64,000 nt of DNA from contig NZ_CP025979.1 of the NCBI RefSeq assembly GCF_002900365.1, forward strand, positions 2,356,001 through 2,420,000, in the 5' to 3' direction. Source of the DNA: Escherichia marmotae. GTDB taxonomy: Bacteria; Pseudomonadota; Gammaproteobacteria; Enterobacterales; Enterobacteriaceae. Of this stretch, positions 35,171-43,658 are shown piece by piece. Made by a program: the position numbers and the translations under genes. How positions within the stretch are numbered: the first letter of the stretch is position 1; each line of letters starts with the position of its first letter. The notes below the pieces were generated by a model. That model saw nothing but the letters and a program-made list of their open reading frames with translations. It made no database searches and was not told the DNA's origin.

Positions 35171-37768
35171 TTAAACCGCAGTCTGGAAAATCACCCCATC
35201 CGCTTTTTCGGTGTACTGAGAAAGCTGGTTGAAGTTCAGATAACGGTAAGTATCAACGGCTGTTTTATCTACCTGCGCAACGTAGGTCTGGTACTCTTCC
35301 GGCGTTGGCAGTTTGCCAAGAAGCGCTGCAACGGCTGCCAGTTCCGCAGAAGCCAGGAAGACGTTCGCGCCAGTACCCAGACGGTTCGGGAAGTTACGGG
35401 TAGAGGTGGAAACCACCGTCGCGCCGTCCGCCACACGCGCCTGGTTACCCATGCACAGTGAACAGCCCGGGATCTCGATACGCGCGCCGCTCTTACCGAA
35501 GACGCTGTAGTAGCCTTCTTCTGTCAGTTGCGCGGCGTCCATCCGGGTTGGCGGTGCTACCCACAGGCGGGTCGGCAACTGGCCTTTATGCGCATCCAGC
35601 AGTTTACCTGCTGCACGGAAGTGACCGATGTTGGTCATGCAAGAACCGATAAACACTTCGTCGATCTTCTCGCCCTGAACCGCTGACAGCGGACGTGCGT
35701 CGTCCGGATCGTTCGGTGCACAGAGGATTGGCTCTTTGATATCTGCCAGATCGATGTCGATCACTGCCGCGTATTCGGCATCAGCATCGGCTTCCAGCAG
35801 CTCAGGATCCGCCAACCATTTTTCCATGCCCTGAATACGACGTTCCAGGGTACGACGATCGCCGTAACCTTCCGCGATCATCCACTTCAGCAGGACAATG
35901 TTGGAGTTCAGGTATTCGATGATCGGCTCTTTGTTCAGCTTGATGGTACAGCCCGCAGCGGAACGTTCAGCGGAAGCATCGGTCAACTCAAATGCCTGCT
36001 CAACTTTCAGATCCGGCAGGCCTTCAATTTCCAGAATGCGACCAGAGAAGATGTTTTTCTTACCTTTCTTCTCAACGGTCAGCAGACCTTGCTTGATTGC
36101 GTACAGCGGGATCGCGTGTACCAGATCGCGCAGGGTGATGCCCGGCTGCATTTTGCCTTTGAAGCGCACCAGAACGGACTCCGGCATATCCAGCGGCATG
36201 ACGCCAGTCGCCGCAGCAAACGCGACCAGACCAGAACCTGCCGGGAAGGAGATACCGATCGGGAAACGGGTATGGGAGTCACCACCGGTGCCCACGGTAT
36301 CCGGCAGCAGCATACGGTTCAACCAGGAGTGGATTACGCCATCACCTGGGCGCAGCGACACACCGCCACGGTTCATAATGAAGTCAGGCAGCGTATGGTG
36401 CGTGTTAACGTCAACCGGCTTCGGATACGCCGCTGTATGACAGAAAGACTGCATCACCAGGTCAGCCGAGAAGCCCAGGCACGCCAGGTCTTTCAGTTCA
36501 TCACGGGTCATTGGGCCGGTAGTGTCCTGAGAGCCGACAGACGTCATTTTCGGTTCGCAGTAAGCGCCCGGACGAATGCCTTTCACGCCACAGGCGCGAC
36601 CCACCATTTTCTGTGCCAGCGAGAAGCCACGATCGCTTTCAGCGACATCTTTCGCCTGACGGAACACATCGCTCTGCGGCAGACCGAGCGCTTCACGCGC
36701 TTTGGTGGTCAGACCGCGACCGATAATCAGCGGAATACGACCGCCCGCCCGCACTTCATCAATCAGTACGTCGGTTTTTAGTTCAAAGGTCGCCAGCAGT
36801 TCACCGGTTTCGTGGTTACGCACTTCACCTTTATACGGGTAAACGTCAATCACGTCGCCCATATTCAGGTTGGAAACGTCCACTTCAATTGGCAGCGCAC
36901 CGGCATCTTCCATTGTGTTAAAGAAGATTGGCGCAATTTTGCCGCCGAGACACAGACCGCCACCGCGTTTGTTCGGCACATGTGGAATATCGTCGCCCAT
37001 AAACCACAGTACAGAGTTAGTGGCGGATTTACGCGAAGACCCCGTACCCACAACGTCACCCACATAAGCCAGCGGGAAACCTTTCTGTTGCAGGGCTTCG
37101 ATCTGCTTGATCGGGCCAACAACACCGGGTTGATCTGGCTCGATTCCTTCGCGGGCGTTTTTCAGCATCGCCAGCGCGTGCAGCGGGATATCCGGGCGTG
37201 ACCACGCATCCGGTGCCGGAGAGAGGTCATCAGTGTTGGTTTCGCCGGTGACCTTGAAGACGGTAACGGTCAGTTTTTCAGCCAGTGCCGGGCGATTCAG
37301 GAACCATTCAGCATCCGCCCAGGACTGCATAACCTGCTTCGCGTATTTGTTACCTGCTTTGACTTTCTCTTCTACGTCATAGAAGTTATCGAACATCAGC
37401 AGCGTGTGGGACAGTGCTTTAGCAGCGATCGGTGCCAGTTTGGCATCGTCCAGCGCGTCGATCAGCGGATGAATGTTGTAACCACCCTGCATGGTGCCCA
37501 GCAGTTCAATGGCTTTTTCCGGAGTCAGCAGCGGAGATTTGGCTTCACCTTTTGCGACGGCGGCCAGGAAGCCTGCTTTTACATAGGCTGCTTCATCGAC
37601 GCCAGGGGGAACACGGTTGGTTAACAGATCTAACAGGAATTCTTCTTCGCCCGCGGGCGGGTTTTTCAGCAGCTCTACGAGCGCGGCCATTTGGTTTGCA
37701 TCCAGGGGTTTGGGCGCAATCCCCTCAGCGGCACGCTCAGCTACGTGCTTACGGTATTCTTCTAGCAC
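35171..37768 (-). CDS. acnB: Aconitate hydratase B
   Basis: Main citric-acid-cycle aconitase; also 2-methylisocitrate dehydratase. 865 residues from GTG 37768, preceded by GAGGAG; the frame is open farther upstream, but that start gives the known N-terminus (LEEYRKHVAERAAEG). In order: HEAT-like domain, swivelling domain, and [4Fe-4S] domains with the cluster cysteines near residues 710, 769 and 772 (GSCMTNIGHF; GCSLCMGNQ). The apo form binds mRNA and regulates its own expression. It is transcribed away from yacH. Confidence 0.98.
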   Translation of the reverse strand: MLEEYRKHVAERAAEGIAPKPLDANQMAALVELLKNPPAGEEEFLLDLLTNRVPPGVDEAAYVKAGFLAAVAKGEAKSPLLTPEKAIELLGTMQGGYNIHPLIDALDDAKLAPIAAKALSHTLLMFDNFYDVEEKVKAGNKYAKQVMQSWADAEWFLNRPALAEKLTVTVFKVTGETNTDDLSPAPDAWSRPDIPLHALAMLKNAREGIEPDQPGVVGPIKQIEALQQKGFPLAYVGDVVGTGSSRKSATNSVLWFMGDDIPHVPNKRGGGLCLGGKIAPIFFNTMEDAGALPIEVDVSNLNMGDVIDVYPYKGEVRNHETGELLATFELKTDVLIDEVRAGGRIPLIIGRGLTTKAREALGLPQSDVFRQAKDVAESDRGFSLAQKMVGRACGVKGIRPGAYCEPKMTSVGSQDTTGPMTRDELKDLACLGFSADLVMQSFCHTAAYPKPVDVNTHHTLPDFIMNRGGVSLRPGDGVIHSWLNRMLLPDTVGTGGDSHTRFPIGISFPAGSGLVAFAAATGVMPLDMPESVLVRFKGKMQPGITLRDLVHAIPLYAIKQGLLTVEKKGKKNIFSGRILEIEGLPDLKVEQAFELTDASAERSAAGCTIKLNKEPIIEYLNSNIVLLKWMIAEGYGDRRTLERRIQGMEKWLADPELLEADADAEYAAVIDIDLADIKEPILCAPNDPDDARPLSAVQGEKIDEVFIGSCMTNIGHFRAAGKLLDAHKGQLPTRLWVAPPTRMDAAQLTEEGYYSVFGKSGARIEIPGCSLCMGNQARVADGATVVSTSTRNFPNRLGTGANVFLASAELAAVAALLGKLPTPEEYQTYVAQVDKTAVDTYRYLNFNQLSQYTEKADGVIFQTAV

Positions 37769-38120
37769 GACGGTTCTCCTCGCTCTCATTGTCATAGTGC
37801 GGCAGGCGATTCTCTTCACGCTCCTGTGAGACAGCAGTTTGTAGGGTAAATGCCCAGTACCGCAACGGGCAGAATAGCAGGATTTTGACGATGTGTTAAT
37901 CTGTTTACAAAAAAGCAACATAAAAAAGTGGCTGAATCGTTAAGGATAGTCTAGAGATTGTTTCCCTCCGAAAAACCTGTTAATTCGCATTGTGATAATC
38001 ACCCTTCTCAACAAATCCCAACATGAGTCAAAATTTAAACTACCGCCTCTTTATACTCGTGCCTACAGCACCTGCGGGTGGCAGTTCGTCGACCATTGCG
38101 ATTTCCTTGAGATCAGGACT
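37769..38120. promoter_or_regulatory. Divergent acnB-yacH promoter region
   Basis: 352 bp between the two start codons. It should hold the acnB and yacH promoters. I see no convincing CRP, FNR or ArcA site by eye; TGTGATAATCACC at 37991 looks similar to a CRP site but the spacing is wrong. Confidence 0.5.
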
Positions 38121-39878
38121 ATGAAAATTACTTTGCCGTTTAAACCCCATGTGCTGGCGCTAATTTGCAGCGCCGGGCTATGTGCCGCTTCCGGTACGTT
38201 GTATGTGAAAAGTCGCACGGTGGAAGCCCCCGTAGTAGCGCAATCAACACAACAGTCTGCGCCTGACGTCGCTGCGGTTACGCTTCCTGCAACAGTTTCC
38301 ATGCCCCCGGTAACGCCTGCCGTCGTCAAATCTGCCTTCAGTACTGCGCAAATCGATCAATGGCTCGCACCTGTCGCGCTGTACCCCGATGCACTGCTTT
38401 CGCAAGTGCTGATGGCATCGACCTATCCGGCAAATGTCGCCCAGGCCGTGCAGTGGTCGCACGATAACCCGCTCAAACAAGGCGATGCGGCTATTCAGGC
38501 AGTATCCGGTCAGCCGTGGGATGCCAGCGTCAAATCACTGGTGGCTTTTCCGCAATTGATGGCGTTGATGGGTGAAAACCCGCAGTGGGTACAAAATCTT
38601 GGCGATGCGTTTCTGGCGCAGCCGCAGGATGTGATGGACTCGGTACAACGTTTGCGGCAACTGGCGCAACAAACCGGGTCACTGAAGTCATCAACTGAAC
38701 AGAAAGTTATTACGACCACGAAGCAAGCCGTACCGCTAAAACAGACTGTCACGGCTCCTGTCACACAATACAATACCGTTTCAACATCCAGCCCCGTCGT
38801 CGCAGAACCTGCCCCGACCGTAATAACCATTGAGCCAGCCAATCCGGATGTAGTTTATATTCCCAACTACAACCCAACCGTGGTTTACGGGAACTGGGCC
38901 AATACCGCGTATCCGCCGGTTTACCTGCCGCCACCAGCCGGAGAACCGTTTGTTGACAGCTTCGTGCGCGGATTCGGCTACAGCATGGGCGTTGCCACCA
39001 CATACGCGTTATTCAGCAGCATCGACTGGGATGACGACGATCATGACCACCATCACCACGACAACGATGATTATCATCACCACGACGGTGGTCATCGTGA
39101 CGGCAACGGCTGGCAACACAACGGCGACAACATCAACATCGACGTCAACAATTTCAACCGTATCACCGGTGAGCATCTTACGGATAAGAATATGGCATGG
39201 CGGCACAATCCGAATTACCGCGATGGTGTGCCTTATCATGATCAAGATATGACTAAGCGATTTCATCAAACCGATATCAAAAGCGGTATGAGCGCCACAC
39301 AACTACCCGCACCGTCGCGCGACAACCAGCGCCAGGCGGCTGCAAGTCAGTTTCAGCAACGAACACATGCTGCACCAGTCACTACGCGCGACACCCAACG
39401 TCAGGCTGCGGCACAGCGGTTTAATGAGGCGGAACACGATGGGAGTTATGACGACTTCCGCGAGTTCAGCCGTCACCAGCCACTGACCCGGCAGCAAAAG
39501 GACACCGCTCGCCAGCGTTATCAATCGGCCTCTCCTGAGCAGCGCCAGGCAGTCCGCGAGAAAATGCAAACCAGCCCGCAGAATCAGCAGCGAAGAGAGA
39601 CGGCACGTCAGCATATTCAGTCCACTACTCCCGAACAGCGCCAAGTATTTAAAGAAAAAGTACAGCAGCGCCCGCAGAACCAACAACAGCGTGATAACGC
39701 CCGCCAGCGTATTCAATCGGCATCACCAGAACAGCGGCAGGTCGCACGCGCGAGAATTCAGGAGAGTCACCCGCAGCGTTTAAACGACAATAACCGTCCG
39801 GCCAGACTGAATAACGAACAACGGTCAGCGGTACGCGAACGGTTGTCTGAGCGTGGAGCAAGACGACTGGAAAGGTAA
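38121..39878 (+). CDS. yacH: DUF3300 protein YacH with His/Asp-rich segment and C-terminal repeats
   Basis: 585 residues from ATG 38121 (MKITLPFKPH), with an N-terminal hydrophobic anchor or signal. The DUF3300 domain (about residues 70-290) contains IDQWLAPVALYPDALLSQVLMA. A His- and Asp-rich segment near residues 304-340 (DDDDHDHHHH, YHHHDGGHRDGNGWQH) could bind metals. The C-terminal quarter is a charged coiled-coil-like region with three tandem units of 31-33 residues around QSASPEQRQ (39492-39779). K-12 YacH, from memory 617 residues, appears to have one more unit. Function is unknown. Confidence 0.92.
   Translation: MKITLPFKPHVLALICSAGLCAASGTLYVKSRTVEAPVVAQSTQQSAPDVAAVTLPATVSMPPVTPAVVKSAFSTAQIDQWLAPVALYPDALLSQVLMASTYPANVAQAVQWSHDNPLKQGDAAIQAVSGQPWDASVKSLVAFPQLMALMGENPQWVQNLGDAFLAQPQDVMDSVQRLRQLAQQTGSLKSSTEQKVITTTKQAVPLKQTVTAPVTQYNTVSTSSPVVAEPAPTVITIEPANPDVVYIPNYNPTVVYGNWANTAYPPVYLPPPAGEPFVDSFVRGFGYSMGVATTYALFSSIDWDDDDHDHHHHDNDDYHHHDGGHRDGNGWQHNGDNINIDVNNFNRITGEHLTDKNMAWRHNPNYRDGVPYHDQDMTKRFHQTDIKSGMSATQLPAPSRDNQRQAAASQFQQRTHAAPVTTRDTQRQAAAQRFNEAEHDGSYDDFREFSRHQPLTRQQKDTARQRYQSASPEQRQAVREKMQTSPQNQQRRETARQHIQSTTPEQRQVFKEKVQQRPQNQQQRDNARQRIQSASPEQRQVARARIQESHPQRLNDNNRPARLNNEQRSAVRERLSERGARRLER
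39492..39779 (+). repeat. Three tandem coding repeats in yacH
   Basis: Units of about 31, 32 and 33 codons begin at 39492, 39585 and 39681, each with QSxxPEQRQ near its middle. They are imperfect at the DNA level. Confidence 0.8.
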
Positions 39879-39888
39879 ATTGCAGGCA

Positions 39889-39914
39889 TAAAAAAAGCGG
39901 CGCTGTTAGCCGCT
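39889..39914 (-). terminator. lpd-side terminator downstream of yacH
   Basis: AGCGGC (39896-39901) and GCCGCT (39909-39914). On the minus strand it is followed by a run of seven T, so it fits as the distal terminator for lpd transcripts that pass the REP elements. Confidence 0.65.
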
Positions 39915-39939
39915 TAAGACTGATGACAAACATCGAATT

Positions 39940-40045
<106 letters not shown>

Positions 40046-40119
40046 CAGCACTTTGCCAACAATCTGAAGCGTCAGAATAGCCGCTTCTTAATTTACCGGA
40101 TGCCCCGGCACAAGAAAAA

Positions 40120-41544
40120 TTACTTCTTCTTCGCTTTCGGGTTCGGCAGGTCGGTAATGCTACCTTCGAACACTTCTGCCGCCAGGCCCACAGACTCGTG
40201 CAGAGTCGGGTGCGCGTGGATGGTCAGCGCGATGTCTTCAGCGTCGCAACCCATTTCGATTGCCAGACCGATTTCACCCAACAGCTCGCCGCCGTTAGTA
40301 CCGACAATCGCACCACCGATCACACGATGAGACTCTTTGTCGAAAATCAGCTTGGTCATACCGTCCGCGCAGTCAGAAGCGATCGCACGACCAGAAGCAG
40401 CCCACGGGAAGGTGGCAGTTTCGTAGCTGATGCCTTTCTCTTTCGCTTCTTTCTCGGTCAAACCCACCCATGCAACTTCTGGTTCGGTATAGGCAATAGA
40501 CGGAATAACTTTCGGATCGAAGTAGTGTTTTTTACCGGCGATAACTTCAGCGGCAACGTGACCTTCGTGAACACCTTTGTGTGCCAGCATCGGCTGACCG
40601 ACGATATCACCGATAGCAAAGATGTGTGGTACGTTGGTACGCAGTTGTTTGTCAACGCGGATGAAGCCACGGTCGTCCACTTCCACGCCTGCTTTGCCTG
40701 CGTCGAGGTTTTTACCGTTCGGCACACGACCAATCGCCACCAGCACGGCGTCGTAACGCTGTGGTTCAGCCGGTGCTTTTTTGCCTTCCATCGTCACGTA
40801 GATACCGTCTTCTTTTGCTTCAACGGCAGTGACTTTGGTTTCCAGCATCAGGTTGAATTTCTTGCTGATACGCTTGGTGAAGACTTTAACGATGTCTTTA
40901 TCTGCTGCCGGGATAACCTGGTCGAACATTTCAACCACGTCAATCTGTGAACCCAGCGCGTGGTATACCGTCCCCATTTCCAGACCGATGATACCGCCAC
41001 CCATAACCAGCAGGCGTTCTGGCACTTCTTTCAATTCCAGAGCGTCAGTGGAGTCCCAGATACGCGGATCTTCATGCGGAATAAACGGCAGTTGGATCGG
41101 GCGAGAACCCGCCGCGATGATCGCATTGTCGAAGTTGATCACAGTCTTACCGTTCTCACCTTCAACTTCCAGGGTGTTCGCCCCGGTGAATTTACCCAGA
41201 CCGTTGACCACTTTCACTTTACGGCCTTTCGCCATACCAGCCAGACCGCCGGTCAGTTGAGTGATAACTTTCTCTTTCCAGGTACGAATCTTGTCGATAT
41301 CGGTTTTCGGCTCACCGAAAACGATACCGTGTTCAGCCAGTGCTTTGGCTTCTTCGATAACTTTTGCTACGTGCAGCAGTGCTTTAGAAGGGATACAGCC
41401 GACGTTCAGGCAAACACCGCCGAGGGTGTTGTAGCGTTCTACGATTACGGTTTCCAGACCTAAATCAGCGCAGCGGAAGGCAGCGGAGTAACCTGCGGGG
41501 CCTGCCCCAAGTACCACGACCTGAGTTTTGATTTCAGTACTCAT
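40120..41544 (-). CDS. lpd: Dihydrolipoamide dehydrogenase (E3)
   Basis: 474-residue FAD enzyme shared by the pyruvate and 2-oxoglutarate dehydrogenase complexes and the glycine-cleavage system. The FAD fingerprint is VVLGAGPAGYS; the redox cysteines are Cys45 and Cys50 (GGVCLNVGCIPSK); the NAD site is MGGGIIGLEMG; and the catalytic His is in AHPTLHE. I use ATG 41544, with GAGGTCAT upstream; the frame is open for 63 more bases. It has its own promoter region of 175 bp after the aceF terminator, as well as read-through from the pdh operon. Confidence 0.98.
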   Translation of the reverse strand: MSTEIKTQVVVLGAGPAGYSAAFRCADLGLETVIVERYNTLGGVCLNVGCIPSKALLHVAKVIEEAKALAEHGIVFGEPKTDIDKIRTWKEKVITQLTGGLAGMAKGRKVKVVNGLGKFTGANTLEVEGENGKTVINFDNAIIAAGSRPIQLPFIPHEDPRIWDSTDALELKEVPERLLVMGGGIIGLEMGTVYHALGSQIDVVEMFDQVIPAADKDIVKVFTKRISKKFNLMLETKVTAVEAKEDGIYVTMEGKKAPAEPQRYDAVLVAIGRVPNGKNLDAGKAGVEVDDRGFIRVDKQLRTNVPHIFAIGDIVGQPMLAHKGVHEGHVAAEVIAGKKHYFDPKVIPSIAYTEPEVAWVGLTEKEAKEKGISYETATFPWAASGRAIASDCADGMTKLIFDKESHRVIGGAIVGTNGGELLGEIGLAIEMGCDAEDIALTIHAHPTLHESVGLAAEVFEGSITDLPNPKAKKK

Positions 41545-41719
41545 CATGACCTCTATATATTTATCTCCGGCGGGTCTGACGTTTTTTTTATGACGCCCAT
41601 TATCCACCGGGTCGTTCTATCCGTCGGTATTTTACAAAATTGTTAACAATTTTTAAACAACAAACGGCAACCGATTTGTCTATTACCTGATAACCTCAAT
41701 ATATTCATAAGATTACCAG

Positions 41720-41750
41720 AAAAAAGCCGGCCGTTGGGCCGGCTCTTTTA
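41720..41750 (-). terminator. aceF terminator
   Basis: GAGCCGGCC and GGCCGGCTT, on the minus strand followed by TTTTTT, form a classic rho-independent terminator just after the aceF stop. Some transcripts pass it into lpd. Confidence 0.9.
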
Positions 41751-41751
41751 T

Positions 41752-43644
41752 TTACATCACCAGACGGCGAATGTCAGACAGCGTGTTGTTAATGATGGTA
41801 ATGAAACGCGCACCATCAGCACCGTCGATCACGCGGTGGTCAAAGGAGAGAGAAATCGGCAGCATCAGACGCGGCACGAACTCTTTACCATTCCACACAG
41901 GTTCCATCGCGGACTTGGAAACGCCGAGGATAGCCACTTCCGGTGCGTTCACAATCGGCGCGAAGTGGGTAGTACCCAGGCCGCCGATACTGGAGATGGT
42001 GAAGCAACCACCCTGCATTTCGCCCGCAGTCAGCTTACCGTCACGCGCTTTCTTGGAAATGGTCATCAGCTCGCGAGACAGCTCGATGATGCCTTTCTTG
42101 TTGACGTCTTTGAATACCGGAACAACCAGGCCGTTCGGAGTATCCACCGCCACACCGATGTTGATGTATTTCTTCAGGGTCAGACGCTGACCGTCTTCCG
42201 ACAGCGAACTGTTGAAGCGAGGCATCTGCTCAAGTGCCGCAGCAACGGCTTTCATGATGAAGACAACCGGGGTGATCTTCACATCCAGCTTACGTTTCGC
42301 AGCTTCTTCGTTCTGCTGTTTACGGAACGCTTCCAGCTCGGTGATATCGGTCTTGTCGAAGTGGGTAACGTGCGGGATCATCACCCAGTTACGGCTCAGG
42401 TTAGCACCAGAGATTTTCTGAATGCGACCCAGTTCCACTTCTTCGATTTCACCAAACTTGCTGAAGTCCACCTTCGGCCACGGCAACATGCCTGGGATAC
42501 CGCCGCCAGTCGCTGCCGGAGCCGCTTCTGCACGTTTGATGGCTTCTTTCACATAAGCCTGAACGTCTTCGCGCAGGATACGACCTTTACGGCCTGTGCC
42601 CTTCACTTTCGCCAGGTTAACGCCGAACTCGCGAGCCAGACGGCGGATCAGCGGAGTCGCGTGAACATAAGCGTCGTTTTCAGCAAATTCAGATTTGCCT
42701 TCCGCTTTTGCAGCCGGTGCTGCTGCCGGAGCTTCAGCTTTTGCAGCCGGGGCCGGAGCTGCCGCTTCCTGTTTCGCCGGAGCTGCCGCAGGCGCTGCGC
42801 CTTCAACTTCGAAGATCATAATCAGCGAGCCAGTTTTCACTTTGTCGCCAACATTCACTTTCAGTTCTTTCACCACGCCCGCGAACGGAGCCGGAACTTC
42901 CATAGAAGCTTTGTCGCCTTCTACGGTGATCAGTGACTGCTCAGCGGTAACTTTGTCGCCCACTTTCACCATCACTTCGGTCACTTCAACTTCGTCACCG
43001 CCGATATCCGGAACGTTAACTTCTTTCACGCCAGTCGCTGCCGCAGGTGCCGGAGCCGCTTCCTGTTTTGCCGCCGGAGCCGGAGCTGCCGCGCCGGCTG
43101 CCCCCGCAACTTCGAAGACCATAATCAGTGAGCCGGTAGACACTTTGTCGCCAACGTTCACTTTGATCTCTTTCACGATGCCCGCAAACGGAGCCGGAAC
43201 TTCCATAGAAGCCTTGTCGCCTTCTACGGTGATCAGCGACTGTTCAGCTTCAACTTTGTCGCCCACTTTCACCAGGATTTCGGTCACTTCAACTTCGTCG
43301 CTGCCGATATCCGGAACGTTAACGTCTTTTGCCGCCGCAGCCGCTGGTGCTGCTGCCGGAGCTGCTTCTTTCTTCTCTTCTGCCTGAGCAGGTGCAGCGT
43401 CTGCTGCACCGTCGGCGGAATCGAAAATCATAATCAGTGCGCCGGTCTGGGTTTTATCTCCAACAGAGACTTTGATCTCTTTAACGATACCCGCCTGCGG
43501 AGACGGAACTTCCATAGAGGCTTTGTCGCCTTCTACGGTGATCAGCGACTGTTCGGCTTCAACTTTGTCGCCCACTTTGACCAGGATCTCGGTGATTTCA
43601 ACTTCATCAGCCCCGATGTCCGGTACTTTGATTTCGATAGCCAT
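41752..43644 (-). CDS. aceF: Dihydrolipoyllysine acetyltransferase (E2) of pyruvate dehydrogenase
   Basis: 630-residue core of the pyruvate dehydrogenase complex. Three lipoyl domains in tandem, each with the lipoylated lysine in EGDKASMEVP, are separated by Ala-Pro linkers, followed by the peripheral subunit-binding domain (ATPLIRRLAREFGVNLAKVKGTG) and the catalytic domain with the terminal HRVIDGADGARF active-site motif. It lies 14 bp after aceE. The three lipoyl repeats are so similar in DNA that the region is a known site for intragenic recombination. Confidence 0.98.
   Translation of the reverse strand: MAIEIKVPDIGADEVEITEILVKVGDKVEAEQSLITVEGDKASMEVPSPQAGIVKEIKVSVGDKTQTGALIMIFDSADGAADAAPAQAEEKKEAAPAAAPAAAAAKDVNVPDIGSDEVEVTEILVKVGDKVEAEQSLITVEGDKASMEVPAPFAGIVKEIKVNVGDKVSTGSLIMVFEVAGAAGAAAPAPAAKQEAAPAPAAATGVKEVNVPDIGGDEVEVTEVMVKVGDKVTAEQSLITVEGDKASMEVPAPFAGVVKELKVNVGDKVKTGSLIMIFEVEGAAPAAAPAKQEAAAPAPAAKAEAPAAAPAAKAEGKSEFAENDAYVHATPLIRRLAREFGVNLAKVKGTGRKGRILREDVQAYVKEAIKRAEAAPAATGGGIPGMLPWPKVDFSKFGEIEEVELGRIQKISGANLSRNWVMIPHVTHFDKTDITELEAFRKQQNEEAAKRKLDVKITPVVFIMKAVAAALEQMPRFNSSLSEDGQRLTLKKYINIGVAVDTPNGLVVPVFKDVNKKGIIELSRELMTISKKARDGKLTAGEMQGGCFTISSIGGLGTTHFAPIVNAPEVAILGVSKSAMEPVWNGKEFVPRLMLPISLSFDHRVIDGADGARFITIINNTLSDIRRLVM
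42800..43640 (-). repeat. Three tandem lipoyl-domain repeats in aceF
   Basis: Three copies of about 300 bp including linkers, each with VGDKVEAEQSLITVEGDKAS or close to it. DNA identity between copies is high by eye, especially around the lipoyl lysine. Confidence 0.85.
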
Positions 43645-43658
43645 TATTCTTTTACCTC

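Noticed and set aside
37991..38003. CRP-like TGTGATAATCACC upstream of yacH
   Set aside because: The half-sites are three bases apart instead of six, so it does not match the CRP consensus.
41734..42936. 400-codon open frame antisense to aceF
   Set aside because: Same cause: shadow of the lipoyl repeats and catalytic domain.
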